NCBI GenBank assembly: GCA_013202895.1
Contig: JABMPR010000225.1
Coordinates: 1 to 58,244 of the forward strand
Reading direction: 5' to 3'
Length of the DNA: 58,244 bases
Source: a bacterium
GTDB lineage: Bacteria; Fidelibacterota; UBA8477; JABMPR01
Positions 20,326-29,804 of this stretch are shown piece after piece. The notes beneath the pieces were generated by a model, which was not told the DNA's origin, searched no databases, and saw only the letters and a list, made by a program, of their open reading frames with translations. The translations under genes were made by a program, and so were the position numbers. The first letter of the stretch is position 1, and every line of letters starts with the position of its first letter.

Positions 20326-21618
20326 ATGAGATTAAATAAAGCTTTGATACTGGGATTGGGGTCTTTACTGCTGTTTTCAACAGCATTTTCCCAGAGTGCG
20401 TTATTTTTATTAATTGCCCCGGGCGCACGTGCTGCCGGGATGGGAGAGGCGCAAGTCGCTGTGGCTGATGATTCATATGCAACCTATTGGAACCCTGCCG
20501 GTCTTGGTTTTCAGGAAGGCTACGAATTATCCGGAATGCATGTAAACTGGTTGCCTGGTCTTGTTGATGATATGTATTACGACTTTCTAGCTGCTCGCGC
20601 ACCCGTTGAAAATCTAGGTGTATTTGGAACACACATTATCTATTTGAATGCCGGTGAACAACAGCATACTGGCCCAAACCAGGAAGATTTAGGAACCTTT
20701 TATACCTACTTCACCTCGGGAGCAATCAGCTATAGTACTTTAATCTCTGAAACCTCCAGTATTGGATTCAACTTCAAAATTCTTTACCAACACTTAACTG
20801 ATTCAAATGTTGGGGTAGGTACGGAAGAAACAAAGGGAACGGCAACCAACTTTGGATTTGATGTTGGCTACCTAAGTAAAAACCATTTTAATGACAAATT
20901 AGATTTTGGTGTTATGGTGGCAAATTTGGGTCCCAAGGTCATTTTTAATGATAAAGAACAAGCTGATCCCATGCCTACGAACTTAAAACTTGGTTTCAAC
21001 CTGCGTGCCTATGAGTCCCGCTACAATCGTCTGAATCTCGTTTATGATGTAAATAAGCTTCTGGTGGGTGAGTATGCTGCAATGGATTGGGATGGTGACG
21101 GCTTGATCGGTGGCTTTGATGATTCGGGCTCCGCAGATCTTAATGGAGATTATAATAGCGATAGTCAAAAAGAAATTGCCCATACTGATTCATGGTGGCA
21201 AGGGATTGTCACTTCCTTTTTTGATGATTGGTATTTAGGTGGCGACCGTGATTTTGACGGCAATAAAATTATAGGTGGTTGGGATTTGATCGAAGGTACA
21301 GATTCTACCTTTACTCAAGCTTCCGCAAGTGGAATCTACAACGAGGATGGTGTAAAGGAGTTGGGAAGCAAAGATGATCGCAAAGTTTCTGCGGAATTTG
21401 AAGCCCTTATACACTCTGTCGGTCTGGAATATTGGTATAATGACATGTTTGCCATTCGAGGTGGTTATTATTACGATTCGGAAGGCAAGATAACAACGCC
21501 TACTGTTGGTGCCGGGATTCGTTACGGCAACTATGGCTTTGATTTTGGGTACACAGTAGCTGAGGAAGCACACCCCCTCAACAACACCATGCGGTTTTCG
21601 CTCATGCTCAAGTTTTGA
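20326..21618 (+). CDS. PorV/PorQ-family outer-membrane protein with acidic DxDxDG insertions
   Basis: SALFLLIAPGARAAGMGEAQVAVADDSYATYWNPAGLGF; start trimmed past the terminator to MRLNKALIL. Confidence 0.82.
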   Translation: MRLNKALILGLGSLLLFSTAFSQSALFLLIAPGARAAGMGEAQVAVADDSYATYWNPAGLGFQEGYELSGMHVNWLPGLVDDMYYDFLAARAPVENLGVFGTHIIYLNAGEQQHTGPNQEDLGTFYTYFTSGAISYSTLISETSSIGFNFKILYQHLTDSNVGVGTEETKGTATNFGFDVGYLSKNHFNDKLDFGVMVANLGPKVIFNDKEQADPMPTNLKLGFNLRAYESRYNRLNLVYDVNKLLVGEYAAMDWDGDGLIGGFDDSGSADLNGDYNSDSQKEIAHTDSWWQGIVTSFFDDWYLGGDRDFDGNKIIGGWDLIEGTDSTFTQASASGIYNEDGVKELGSKDDRKVSAEFEALIHSVGLEYWYNDMFAIRGGYYYDSEGKITTPTVGAGIRYGNYGFDFGYTVAEEAHPLNNTMRFSLMLKF

Positions 21619-21713
21619 GCTGGGTAATAGCCAAAGGTGATCTAGACTTCGTCATTCAGATTTTATAGCCCAAAACAGTCGGGGATATTATCGTTAAGAG
21701 ATTTGTCATAGTA

Positions 21714-24536
21714 TTGCTGGTCATGGTATTGGCCATTCCGGGTTCAGCTCAAAATTTAAAGATCGCAGTTATCAGGGTTGCCTTTCAAATAGATGACTCA
21801 CCTGCTACAACAGGGGATGGTAGTTTCGTAATCGAAGATACTGTTGATCTTGATTGTCCAGACTGGGTACTTGATCCACCTCCTCATGACAAAACATATT
21901 TTCTTGACCACCTCCGAGCCGCAGACAATTACTGGCAGCGGGTCAGTAATGGTAACGTCAGTATCAACCTGGCAAGTTCTGAATCCATGATTTTTCCTGC
22001 TGGAGAAACAGAAGCATTTCCACTACCCCATGACATGCTTTACTATCATCCCTATCTCCAGGACTTTGATGAAACAGCCAAATTATTTGAGCTGAGTCGT
22101 GATGCGCTTAACTTGGCTGATTCAGCGGTGAATTTTAATGACTTTTCGACAGTAATTGTGGTCCACGCCGGAATGGGTGGCGATTTTGCCTTTGCTCTGG
22201 ATCCAACACCGGGAAATATCCCTTCAGCCTATCTCACAGCAAGCGATTTTAGCGAATATGGTGAGTTAGTTTATGATGGTATAGTGCTTAAAGATCTGAT
22301 TATTATACCTGAATCACAAAACTTTCTTCAATATAAAGAAACCAGGAGTTTGTTTACCAATACATCAGATCCCTGTTTTTATCAGGTAGGATTGAATGGA
22401 ACCTTAGCCCTGATGCTTGGCTTTCATCTCGGCTTACCGCCTCTCTATAATACTGAATCCGGCATGTCCCTGGTAGGTGGATTTGCGCTTATGGATCAGG
22501 GTTCTAATAACTTTCACGGGATTGCTCCTGCCTATCCGGATCCTTATACAAGGATTAGAGAGGGGTGGATAAGTCCAAATATTATGCGTATTGGCGATAA
22601 TATCAATTTGACTGTGGATGATGATCCCATCCGTATTTCCATTTCTGATAGTGAATATTATCTAATCGAGAATCGCCAACGAAATCTAATTCAGCCTGCT
22701 GGGATGACCCAATGGATAGATGTACCAGGTTTCGACACAGTTTCGGTCGACACCAGTTTAAACGGAGTTGTGTTGCAGGTTGATGAACAACACGCAGGTT
22801 TACCTGGAAACGGTCTCTACATCTGGCATATTGATGAATCTGCCTGGTATTCTGATGAAAACCCGAATGGTGGTGATCTTCAATTGGTGGATTTTGTTGA
22901 AGCTGATGGTGCTCAGGATATGGGGCATACTACTCAATTACTTTTTGCAGAATATCTGGAAACGGGTTGGTGGTTTGATCCCTGGTTTGCTACAAATGAA
23001 GGCTGGTTTCACCTGAACCGAACCCAGGAGGTGGTAGGAGATAGTCTACTCAGTTTTAATTCCTCAACCTTTCCATCTACTCTTTCAAATAGTGGTATTC
23101 CCAGCCACCTCAGTATTGAGAATATATCGAAAAATGGCTCGTCCATGTCATTCTCCATTTCATCTGATAGAGAAATACAGTTGGATTCTGTCTCTACAAT
23201 TATTGGACTCGGTCAAGAGGCTGGAAAAATCTGGTGTTTTAATACTGATTCATCTGAAATATTGGTTGGCCAGCTAGAAAGTGATCCTTTTGTCCTCATT
23301 ACAAGTCCAATCACACCAGATATGATTTATAGTGGAAGCATAAATAACTCAATTGTATTTCAATACCCCTGGCTGGTTACTCAAGTGTCCTCGGGTATTC
23401 GGTTTATGAATATGGAAGATGGCATTATTCAATTCGACAACGATCATCAAACTGTCTCTGACATCACACTGGCCGAGAATGTTGTACGGTATATAGGTTA
23501 CACTGATTCTACTCAGAACTTGATTGAATGGAATATCGTAACTGGCGGCATCCAATCAGAAATACTTCAGGATCATCCGCTAGCTTTTTTTACGACGACG
23601 ATGGGAACCGAAGTGTTTTACGGCAATAGTGGAAACGATGCTCCAAAACCCGTCGCTGTCAGTCATGTTTCTGATCATAGTCAGACAACCTCGGACGGTT
23701 CGGGATATTATTATCAGGAAGCAATGACTGTAATAGGTTGGAACAATAGTGAACATTCAGTCACACAGACCCATTTGCCAGATGGATCAAGCACCAGCAC
23801 TCCAGCTGAAAGGCCTGATTTTATCATCCCTTTGGATACGGATAATGATGGGGCTTACGAAATCACACTTTTTTATGCTGATGAATTCAAAATTATTAAT
23901 CAGGTAAGTACGCTATGGAATGGTAATCCTGTTAAGGTCGACCCCTATTTTGGAACCCCTCTCATCATTCCTTTCTTATTTGAGGATCACGGGATTTTCT
24001 TGCGACATTCGGATCACTATGGCGTCTATTCCATAACTGGTGAGTTATTAGATCAGGGAGTTCTGCCACTAACACAAACCTCTCTAGAAAACGTTGTGGG
24101 CTATGTTTCTGGTCACCTCTGGGTGATTCAGAGTGGAAATAGATTACTTAAGTTTGAGAAAATGATGGTAGAATATACCTCTAATGGATGGTATAGTGGG
24201 GATGGTCGACCCAATGGTGATCGCACCGTGATTCTACATGGAGAGCCTGCTACCGATATCCCTGATATCAAATCCGGATCCGCATACAATTACCCTAATC
24301 CGATCAAGGGGAGTAGTACAACAATCAGAGCTTGGATTGGTGAAGTGGATACCTGGTCAGTGGAGATATTTTCATTATCTGGTGCGCAGATCAAATTCTT
24401 TGATCAAGATGTCGGTCAAAATAATGCTTATAACGAGTTGATCTGGGATGCCGGCGGTGTATCAAATGGTGTATACCTAGCCCAGGTCGTGGCCGGTGAA
24501 CAGTCCGAGATCATCAAGATTGCCATAATACGATGA
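21714..24536 (+). CDS. M6-peptidase-like secreted protein with T9SS type A-like C-terminal sorting domain; zinc-binding motif apparently lost
   Basis: LGLPPLYNTESGMSLVGGFALMDQG resembles the M6 core; C-terminus NYPNPIKGSSTTIRAW..SVEIFSLSGAQI..NELIWDAGGVSNGVYLAQV; true start may lie slightly upstream. Confidence 0.75.
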   Translation: MLVMVLAIPGSAQNLKIAVIRVAFQIDDSPATTGDGSFVIEDTVDLDCPDWVLDPPPHDKTYFLDHLRAADNYWQRVSNGNVSINLASSESMIFPAGETEAFPLPHDMLYYHPYLQDFDETAKLFELSRDALNLADSAVNFNDFSTVIVVHAGMGGDFAFALDPTPGNIPSAYLTASDFSEYGELVYDGIVLKDLIIIPESQNFLQYKETRSLFTNTSDPCFYQVGLNGTLALMLGFHLGLPPLYNTESGMSLVGGFALMDQGSNNFHGIAPAYPDPYTRIREGWISPNIMRIGDNINLTVDDDPIRISISDSEYYLIENRQRNLIQPAGMTQWIDVPGFDTVSVDTSLNGVVLQVDEQHAGLPGNGLYIWHIDESAWYSDENPNGGDLQLVDFVEADGAQDMGHTTQLLFAEYLETGWWFDPWFATNEGWFHLNRTQEVVGDSLLSFNSSTFPSTLSNSGIPSHLSIENISKNGSSMSFSISSDREIQLDSVSTIIGLGQEAGKIWCFNTDSSEILVGQLESDPFVLITSPITPDMIYSGSINNSIVFQYPWLVTQVSSGIRFMNMEDGIIQFDNDHQTVSDITLAENVVRYIGYTDSTQNLIEWNIVTGGIQSEILQDHPLAFFTTTMGTEVFYGNSGNDAPKPVAVSHVSDHSQTTSDGSGYYYQEAMTVIGWNNSEHSVTQTHLPDGSSTSTPAERPDFIIPLDTDNDGAYEITLFYADEFKIINQVSTLWNGNPVKVDPYFGTPLIIPFLFEDHGIFLRHSDHYGVYSITGELLDQGVLPLTQTSLENVVGYVSGHLWVIQSGNRLLKFEKMMVEYTSNGWYSGDGRPNGDRTVILHGEPATDIPDIKSGSAYNYPNPIKGSSTTIRAWIGEVDTWSVEIFSLSGAQIKFFDQDVGQNNAYNELIWDAGGVSNGVYLAQVVAGEQSEIIKIAIIR

Positions 24537-27500
24537 GATCAATTCCTTGCATTGTATGCATTTTACTGTTCACTGGAGTAGGCTTTAGCCAGGGATTTAA
24601 CCACCCGGAACTCGAGTGGAAGACCATAGAAGGTGAACATTTCATTGTTCATTATCATCAGAACACAAGCTGGACAGCGAATGAAGCGCTGCATGTTGCC
24701 GATGATATATTCCCGGCAATCACCAGTTTATATCAATACCAACCTGAAGAGAAGACCCATATAATTATTCGTGATACAGACGATTATGCCAATGGGGGGG
24801 CCTATTATTACGATAATAAAATCGAAATATGGGCCATGCCTCTTGATTACGCATTACGCGGATCTCACTATTGGCTGCGCGATGTAATCACCCATGAATT
24901 TACTCATATTATTAGTCTGAGAGCTGCTCGTAAGATGCCAGGCAATGTTCCGGCGGCATATTTTCAAGTGATCTCTTATGAACCTGAACGTAGAGAGGAT
25001 GTCCTTTACGGTTATCCCAATGGGATTGCATCCTATCCCTTACCATCGGTCTCGGTCCCCATGTGGTGGGCTGAAGGAATCTCTCAATTTCAAACCGATT
25101 CCATGCGTTGGGACTGGTGGGATAGCATTCGTGATATGATGTTAAGAGATCGGATAAAATATGATAAAGTGCTGACTCTCAATGAGATGGACGGTTTTGG
25201 TAAAGTTGGAATCGGGAACGAAAGTGTTTATGATCATGGTTTCAGTTTTGTTGGCTATCTTGCTCAGGAATTTGGTCAGGATATCATACGTCGTATCACT
25301 ACCCGCATCAGCAAGCTTTCACACTATGGATTTTATACAGCAATGGAAGCAGAGACCGGAGTTGAATCAAAAGAGTTGTGGAGTCGCTGGAAGAATGATC
25401 TTGCTACTAGACAGGCATTATCCTTTGAGAAAAATGAAACAATATCTCCAATCAAGTTTATTCAGCGGGAGGGCGATGCTAATTTTTATCCTCGCTGGAA
25501 TAAAACTGGAAACGCTTTGGGATTCATCTCCAACGCAGGAGAGACCTACTTATCAAGAACAGCTCTCTTTGTTAAAGATTCTACAAAAGATGCTGAACTG
25601 CTCGTACCTGGCGCAGAAGGATTTGATTGGAGTCCAGATAGTATGGTTTTTGTGTATGCGAGGAAAGAATTTTACGATGGCGGAATACCAGATCCCAGAA
25701 CCAAGCGTCACAAAAACCACCATCTCGATCAACTTGGACAGCATCAGGAAGCCGTCAGCTGTGATCGATGTCAATTTCTTATGAGCGGGTCGCGATATTC
25801 CGATCTATTCATTGCACACCGGGACAGTCTCGAAATTGAAGAACAACTAACATTTGGGGAAAGGGTGAAGAATCCCGTTTGGTCGCCATCAGGGGATAAA
25901 ATTGCATTTGTAAATCTGCGGGATGGGACCAACAATATTTGTATTGCCTTTCCTGGAACCCCGGATAGCATTCAACAACTCTCCTTTTTTGAGCCTGGTA
26001 CTCAGGTTTACACACTGCGCTGGTCACCTGACGGCAGAAGTATCATCTTCGATTATACTGGGGGTAGTAATCGTGATATTGCCATCTATGATACAAGGGA
26101 TGAAAAGATATTGCCCCTTCTTAATGAGATTTGGGATGAAAGGGATCCAGTCTTTAAAGACAACTATCAGATCCTATATAGTGATGACCGCACCGGCGTT
26201 TTCAATATTTACAGCTATGATATCATCAGCGGAGATAATAAGCGCCTGACCAACGTTACAGGTGGAGCATTTCAGGCTGAATGGCACGAAGATAAAATGT
26301 ATTACTCACTGTATGACAGTTTGGGTTTTAATATTGCCGTCTTGGACGATTCTGAACTTCTTAATACATTCACATTACCGCTTGATATGTCTCTCGAAAG
26401 AATTATTCCTCCCACCTGGGAACGACATGTCGAAAAATTGGCTGCAGAGAATTACATCCTACAGTATGGCCCAATGTTTTTACTACCCCGATTGCAGATC
26501 GAAATTGATCAATCGAAGGGTGACGTATTGTATAAACCAGGTTTCTATTTTTTTTCAGATGAAATCCTGAGCAATTATTCCATGGTGGGTGGGTTTGGTC
26601 TGGCTCCAAATCTAGATATGGATTTATTTATTTCAACCCAGTATCGAGGCTTTCTACCAACCCTCACTTTCGAGTTTTATCAAATGGTGAGACACACACA
26701 AGAAGAATTATGGTATTATGACCATGTCTGGCCGGCACAAAGTGAACTGACCTTCAGCCTGACCCAAGGCGTTTTATCTGCAGATATTCTAATACCTCCC
26801 ACCCATAGATTAATCCTGGACATTTCCGCTTCCAATTATAGGACTTCCATTGGACTGCACACGGTTGGACAAGGGCTACCAGCAGGCGGCATCAGTTATG
26901 ATTACTTTAAAGGCTGGGATTGGGGCTTGAAATGGTCCATGTCCCATATCAACCTCCGTCAGGAACGGAGTATCAATCCTTCAGGTTATAAAGCCAGTTT
27001 TTCCGTACGGGATAACCACCATAAATTCCTGGATGAGTATGGATATGATGAATCTACGGAACGCTGGGGAAATATCTTCAGTTCCTACCATTATGCAAAA
27101 TTAAACGCTTCGGGTTTTTATGGCTACCTCTTACCAGTTAAGGGCCAGTTTGTAATTTCAAATGAGACAGAAATTAATCTCATCGATAACAATAGAATTG
27201 ATGATTTCTTTTATGAATTTGCCGGGGGATTACCAGGCTTAAGGGGTTATCCATTTTATAGTATGAAAGGCAGTCGGCGATTTGTTTCTACATCTACGCT
27301 AAGATTTCCAATATTTCGGGATAATTATAGCCGCCTCGCGCATATGATGCTACGGGATTTATATCTTGGACTGCACGGTCAGGTCGGTGCTGCCTGGTCA
27401 GCTGACCCGGAAAACGTTGAGATTGGAGAGCTGAAATCATGGATGAAGCACGAACGAGATCAGATTGATCTGGTACGGGATGTTGGAGTAGATCTGCGAT

Positions 27501-27655
27501 TTGCACTTAATTCCTATTATGCTTTTCCAACTGCTTTTGAATTGGGGGCTTATTATGGCCTGGATGAGGTCTCGGTAACCACCAATAATGATGAGTTGAT
27601 CAGATATGGCGGGGAATGGCGCTATTACTGGAAGGTGTTGTTTGGTTTTGAATAG
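24533..27655 (+). CDS. Gluzincin-type metallopeptidase / PD40-WD40 propeller / C-terminal Omp85-like beta-barrel fusion
   Basis: THEFTHIISL with downstream WWAEGISQF; PVWSPSGDKIAFV, LRWSPDGRSIIFD propeller repeats; C-terminal GGLPGLRGYPFYSMKGSRR..STLRFPIF and terminal Phe near the end (WKVLFGFE). Confidence 0.8.
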   Translation: MRSIPCIVCILLFTGVGFSQGFNHPELEWKTIEGEHFIVHYHQNTSWTANEALHVADDIFPAITSLYQYQPEEKTHIIIRDTDDYANGGAYYYDNKIEIWAMPLDYALRGSHYWLRDVITHEFTHIISLRAARKMPGNVPAAYFQVISYEPERREDVLYGYPNGIASYPLPSVSVPMWWAEGISQFQTDSMRWDWWDSIRDMMLRDRIKYDKVLTLNEMDGFGKVGIGNESVYDHGFSFVGYLAQEFGQDIIRRITTRISKLSHYGFYTAMEAETGVESKELWSRWKNDLATRQALSFEKNETISPIKFIQREGDANFYPRWNKTGNALGFISNAGETYLSRTALFVKDSTKDAELLVPGAEGFDWSPDSMVFVYARKEFYDGGIPDPRTKRHKNHHLDQLGQHQEAVSCDRCQFLMSGSRYSDLFIAHRDSLEIEEQLTFGERVKNPVWSPSGDKIAFVNLRDGTNNICIAFPGTPDSIQQLSFFEPGTQVYTLRWSPDGRSIIFDYTGGSNRDIAIYDTRDEKILPLLNEIWDERDPVFKDNYQILYSDDRTGVFNIYSYDIISGDNKRLTNVTGGAFQAEWHEDKMYYSLYDSLGFNIAVLDDSELLNTFTLPLDMSLERIIPPTWERHVEKLAAENYILQYGPMFLLPRLQIEIDQSKGDVLYKPGFYFFSDEILSNYSMVGGFGLAPNLDMDLFISTQYRGFLPTLTFEFYQMVRHTQEELWYYDHVWPAQSELTFSLTQGVLSADILIPPTHRLILDISASNYRTSIGLHTVGQGLPAGGISYDYFKGWDWGLKWSMSHINLRQERSINPSGYKASFSVRDNHHKFLDEYGYDESTERWGNIFSSYHYAKLNASGFYGYLLPVKGQFVISNETEINLIDNNRIDDFFYEFAGGLPGLRGYPFYSMKGSRRFVSTSTLRFPIFRDNYSRLAHMMLRDLYLGLHGQVGAAWSADPENVEIGELKSWMKHERDQIDLVRDVGVDLRFALNSYYAFPTAFELGAYYGLDEVSVTTNNDELIRYGGEWRYYWKVLFGFE

Positions 27656-28403
27656 ATTAAAAATTATAACCGTAATTTTATTTGTTGGTTTAGTCATTGG
27701 TTCAACGACCTTTGGTCGGGAACTTCACAATGCACCGACTAAACTGCCGGTCAATACCAAGATGATGACAAATTTTCTAAAATCTCTAATCATCCCCGGA
27801 TGGGGACAATGGTCCAATGGCAACAAAGTAAGAGCGGTAGCCTACCTCGCTGCAGAAGTTGCCAGTATTTATGGTTATCAGGAAAACTATTCCACAGGAA
27901 AAGATGGTGAAAGGGATTTCAAAAACTTTGCCAATGAACACTGGTATTACGGTCGCTGGTCACCAAATAATGATGGTGAAACAGCATGTGGCAATAATTT
28001 ACGTACCCACCAAATGCCTACACTTACGGATATTTATGGCAACGATATATATGATGATCTGGGCTTTCTAATTCCATTAAAGGATCACCATTTCTATGAG
28101 AATATTAGTAAATACCCTGAGTTCGTGTGTGGCTGGGATGATATTGCAGATCAATGGAGTGAAGACGAAAAAATTTATACACCTAACAAGTTGACATATA
28201 TTAAGATGAGAACCCTCTCCAATGACCATTACCGCAATGCCCAGGTAGCCGGGACACTTATCATGATAAATCATTTGGTCAGTGCCTTTGATGCTGCGTT
28301 GGGGACAGATATAACATCATTTGAGACAACTAATTTCACTGGAAAATTCTATATTAATCCGATGAATGCTGTAAACGGCATCAGACTGGAGGTAAAATTT
28401 TGA
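27648..28403 (+). CDS. DUF5683-like membrane/envelope protein
   Basis: Signal/TM segment, then FLKSLIIPGWGQWSNGNKVRAVAYLAAE; TTG start overlapping the upstream stop is likely. Confidence 0.6.
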   Translation: MNRLKIITVILFVGLVIGSTTFGRELHNAPTKLPVNTKMMTNFLKSLIIPGWGQWSNGNKVRAVAYLAAEVASIYGYQENYSTGKDGERDFKNFANEHWYYGRWSPNNDGETACGNNLRTHQMPTLTDIYGNDIYDDLGFLIPLKDHHFYENISKYPEFVCGWDDIADQWSEDEKIYTPNKLTYIKMRTLSNDHYRNAQVAGTLIMINHLVSAFDAALGTDITSFETTNFTGKFYINPMNAVNGIRLEVKF

Positions 28404-29197
28404 TGGCTCGCTTTACCAGGACAATAAGATTTATTATTTTAGGTCTTTTAATGGGGATCACAATCCAATTTTGTGCCTCACAAAAGGGGGATCTCGAATC
28501 TACAGATATCGCTGAAACTTTTCAGCGGGGGATGGATTACTATGAAAAAAACAATTTCATCAAAGCCGAAGAACTCTTCACCTTTATTATCTATAATGAT
28601 CCAGGTGGTGCCTATGCTGATGATGCTCAATATTATCTCGCTGAAACCTATTTTGCCAGGGATGATCTGTTAGTCGCCATTAGTGAATATGATCGGCTCA
28701 TTAGACGCATGAAAAATTCTGAACTTGTAGAAGACGCTTTCTGGCGCAAGACCGAAGCCTATTGTGAATTATCTCCAGATTATCGACTTGAGAAGGATAT
28801 GACCGACAAGGCACTGCGTTATTTATATGATTTTGTTGAAATCTATCCTGAAAGCAAGTTTAGACCGGATGCCGAATCCCGCATTCTCGAGATGAAGGAA
28901 AAACTGGCCACCAAGTTGATTGAGACAGCCAAATTATATGATACCCTGCGTGAACATGAGTCTGCTTTGTTTTATTATGATAGCGTGATCGAAGATTATT
29001 CTGAAACTAGGCAATATGCTTCCGCCAGGTTGGGAAAAGCTGGTGATATGGCCATGCTTGAGCGTTGGAAAGAAGCCCGTGAACTACTGAATTCTATCGC
29101 TTTAGATGGACGTGATGATTTAAGTGCAAAAGAACTTATCAAATTGAAAACTCTGGCTGCAAAAATACTTGAAGAGACTGACTCACCAGGGAATTGA
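28400..29197 (+). CDS. bamD: Outer-membrane assembly lipoprotein BamD-like
   Basis: Lipobox; YYEKNNFIKAEELFTFIIYNDPGGAYADDAQYYLAETYFARDDLLVAISEYDRLIRR..FVEIYPESKFRPDAE. Confidence 0.82.
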   Translation: MMARFTRTIRFIILGLLMGITIQFCASQKGDLESTDIAETFQRGMDYYEKNNFIKAEELFTFIIYNDPGGAYADDAQYYLAETYFARDDLLVAISEYDRLIRRMKNSELVEDAFWRKTEAYCELSPDYRLEKDMTDKALRYLYDFVEIYPESKFRPDAESRILEMKEKLATKLIETAKLYDTLREHESALFYYDSVIEDYSETRQYASARLGKAGDMAMLERWKEARELLNSIALDGRDDLSAKELIKLKTLAAKILEETDSPGN

Positions 29198-29207
29198 GTC
29201 CTAAGCC

Positions 29208-29804
29208 GTGAAACTATGTCTCTTTGGTGGTACATTTGATCCACCCCATAACGCTCATTTCATCATTGCTGAGGCTATCCGAGAATCACTGGATCTGAAC
29301 AAGATCGTATTCATTCCGGCCTATAATCCACCACACAAATTTGACAGTAAACCGGTAACAGCAGTTGAACACCGTACTGCTATGTTGAAATTGTGTATTG
29401 ACGATGTTCCTCAATTTGAGTTTTCCGATATCGAACTAAAAAGGGGGGGCGTGTCATATACAATTGATACCATTAGGGAAATAAAGCAGAATCTTGGTAT
29501 CAAGTCTCAGGATTTACACTTTCTTATAGGCAGTGACAGCCTCGCACAATTTAAGTCATGGCGCCAGTGGGGCGACATCCTGAAGGAGAGTAGGGTCGTT
29601 GTTGCAAGGCGTCCTCGCTTCGAAAAAACAGATATCGATGCAGATTTAATCGATCAGGTGACTTTTTTAAATCTGCCCCGTATGGAGATATCAAGTACAG
29701 AGATACGAGATCGTTTTTATAGCGATCGCATGACACGTTTCTATGTTCCGGCAGTCATTTCAGACTATATTAAAAAACATAAACTTTATGGAACAGAATA
29801 TTGA
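29208..29804 (+). CDS. nadD: Nicotinate-nucleotide adenylyltransferase
   Basis: CLFGGTFDPPHNAHFIIAEA, FLIGSDSLAQFKSWRQW, MEISSTEIRDR. Confidence 0.96.
   Translation: MKLCLFGGTFDPPHNAHFIIAEAIRESLDLNKIVFIPAYNPPHKFDSKPVTAVEHRTAMLKLCIDDVPQFEFSDIELKRGGVSYTIDTIREIKQNLGIKSQDLHFLIGSDSLAQFKSWRQWGDILKESRVVVARRPRFEKTDIDADLIDQVTFLNLPRMEISSTEIRDRFYSDRMTRFYVPAVISDYIKKHKLYGTEY

Noticed and set aside
25182-25784. 200-aa alternative-frame ORF within the peptidase-propeller gene
   Set aside because: Composition typical of an out-of-frame reading; the main frame has clear HExxH and propeller motifs.
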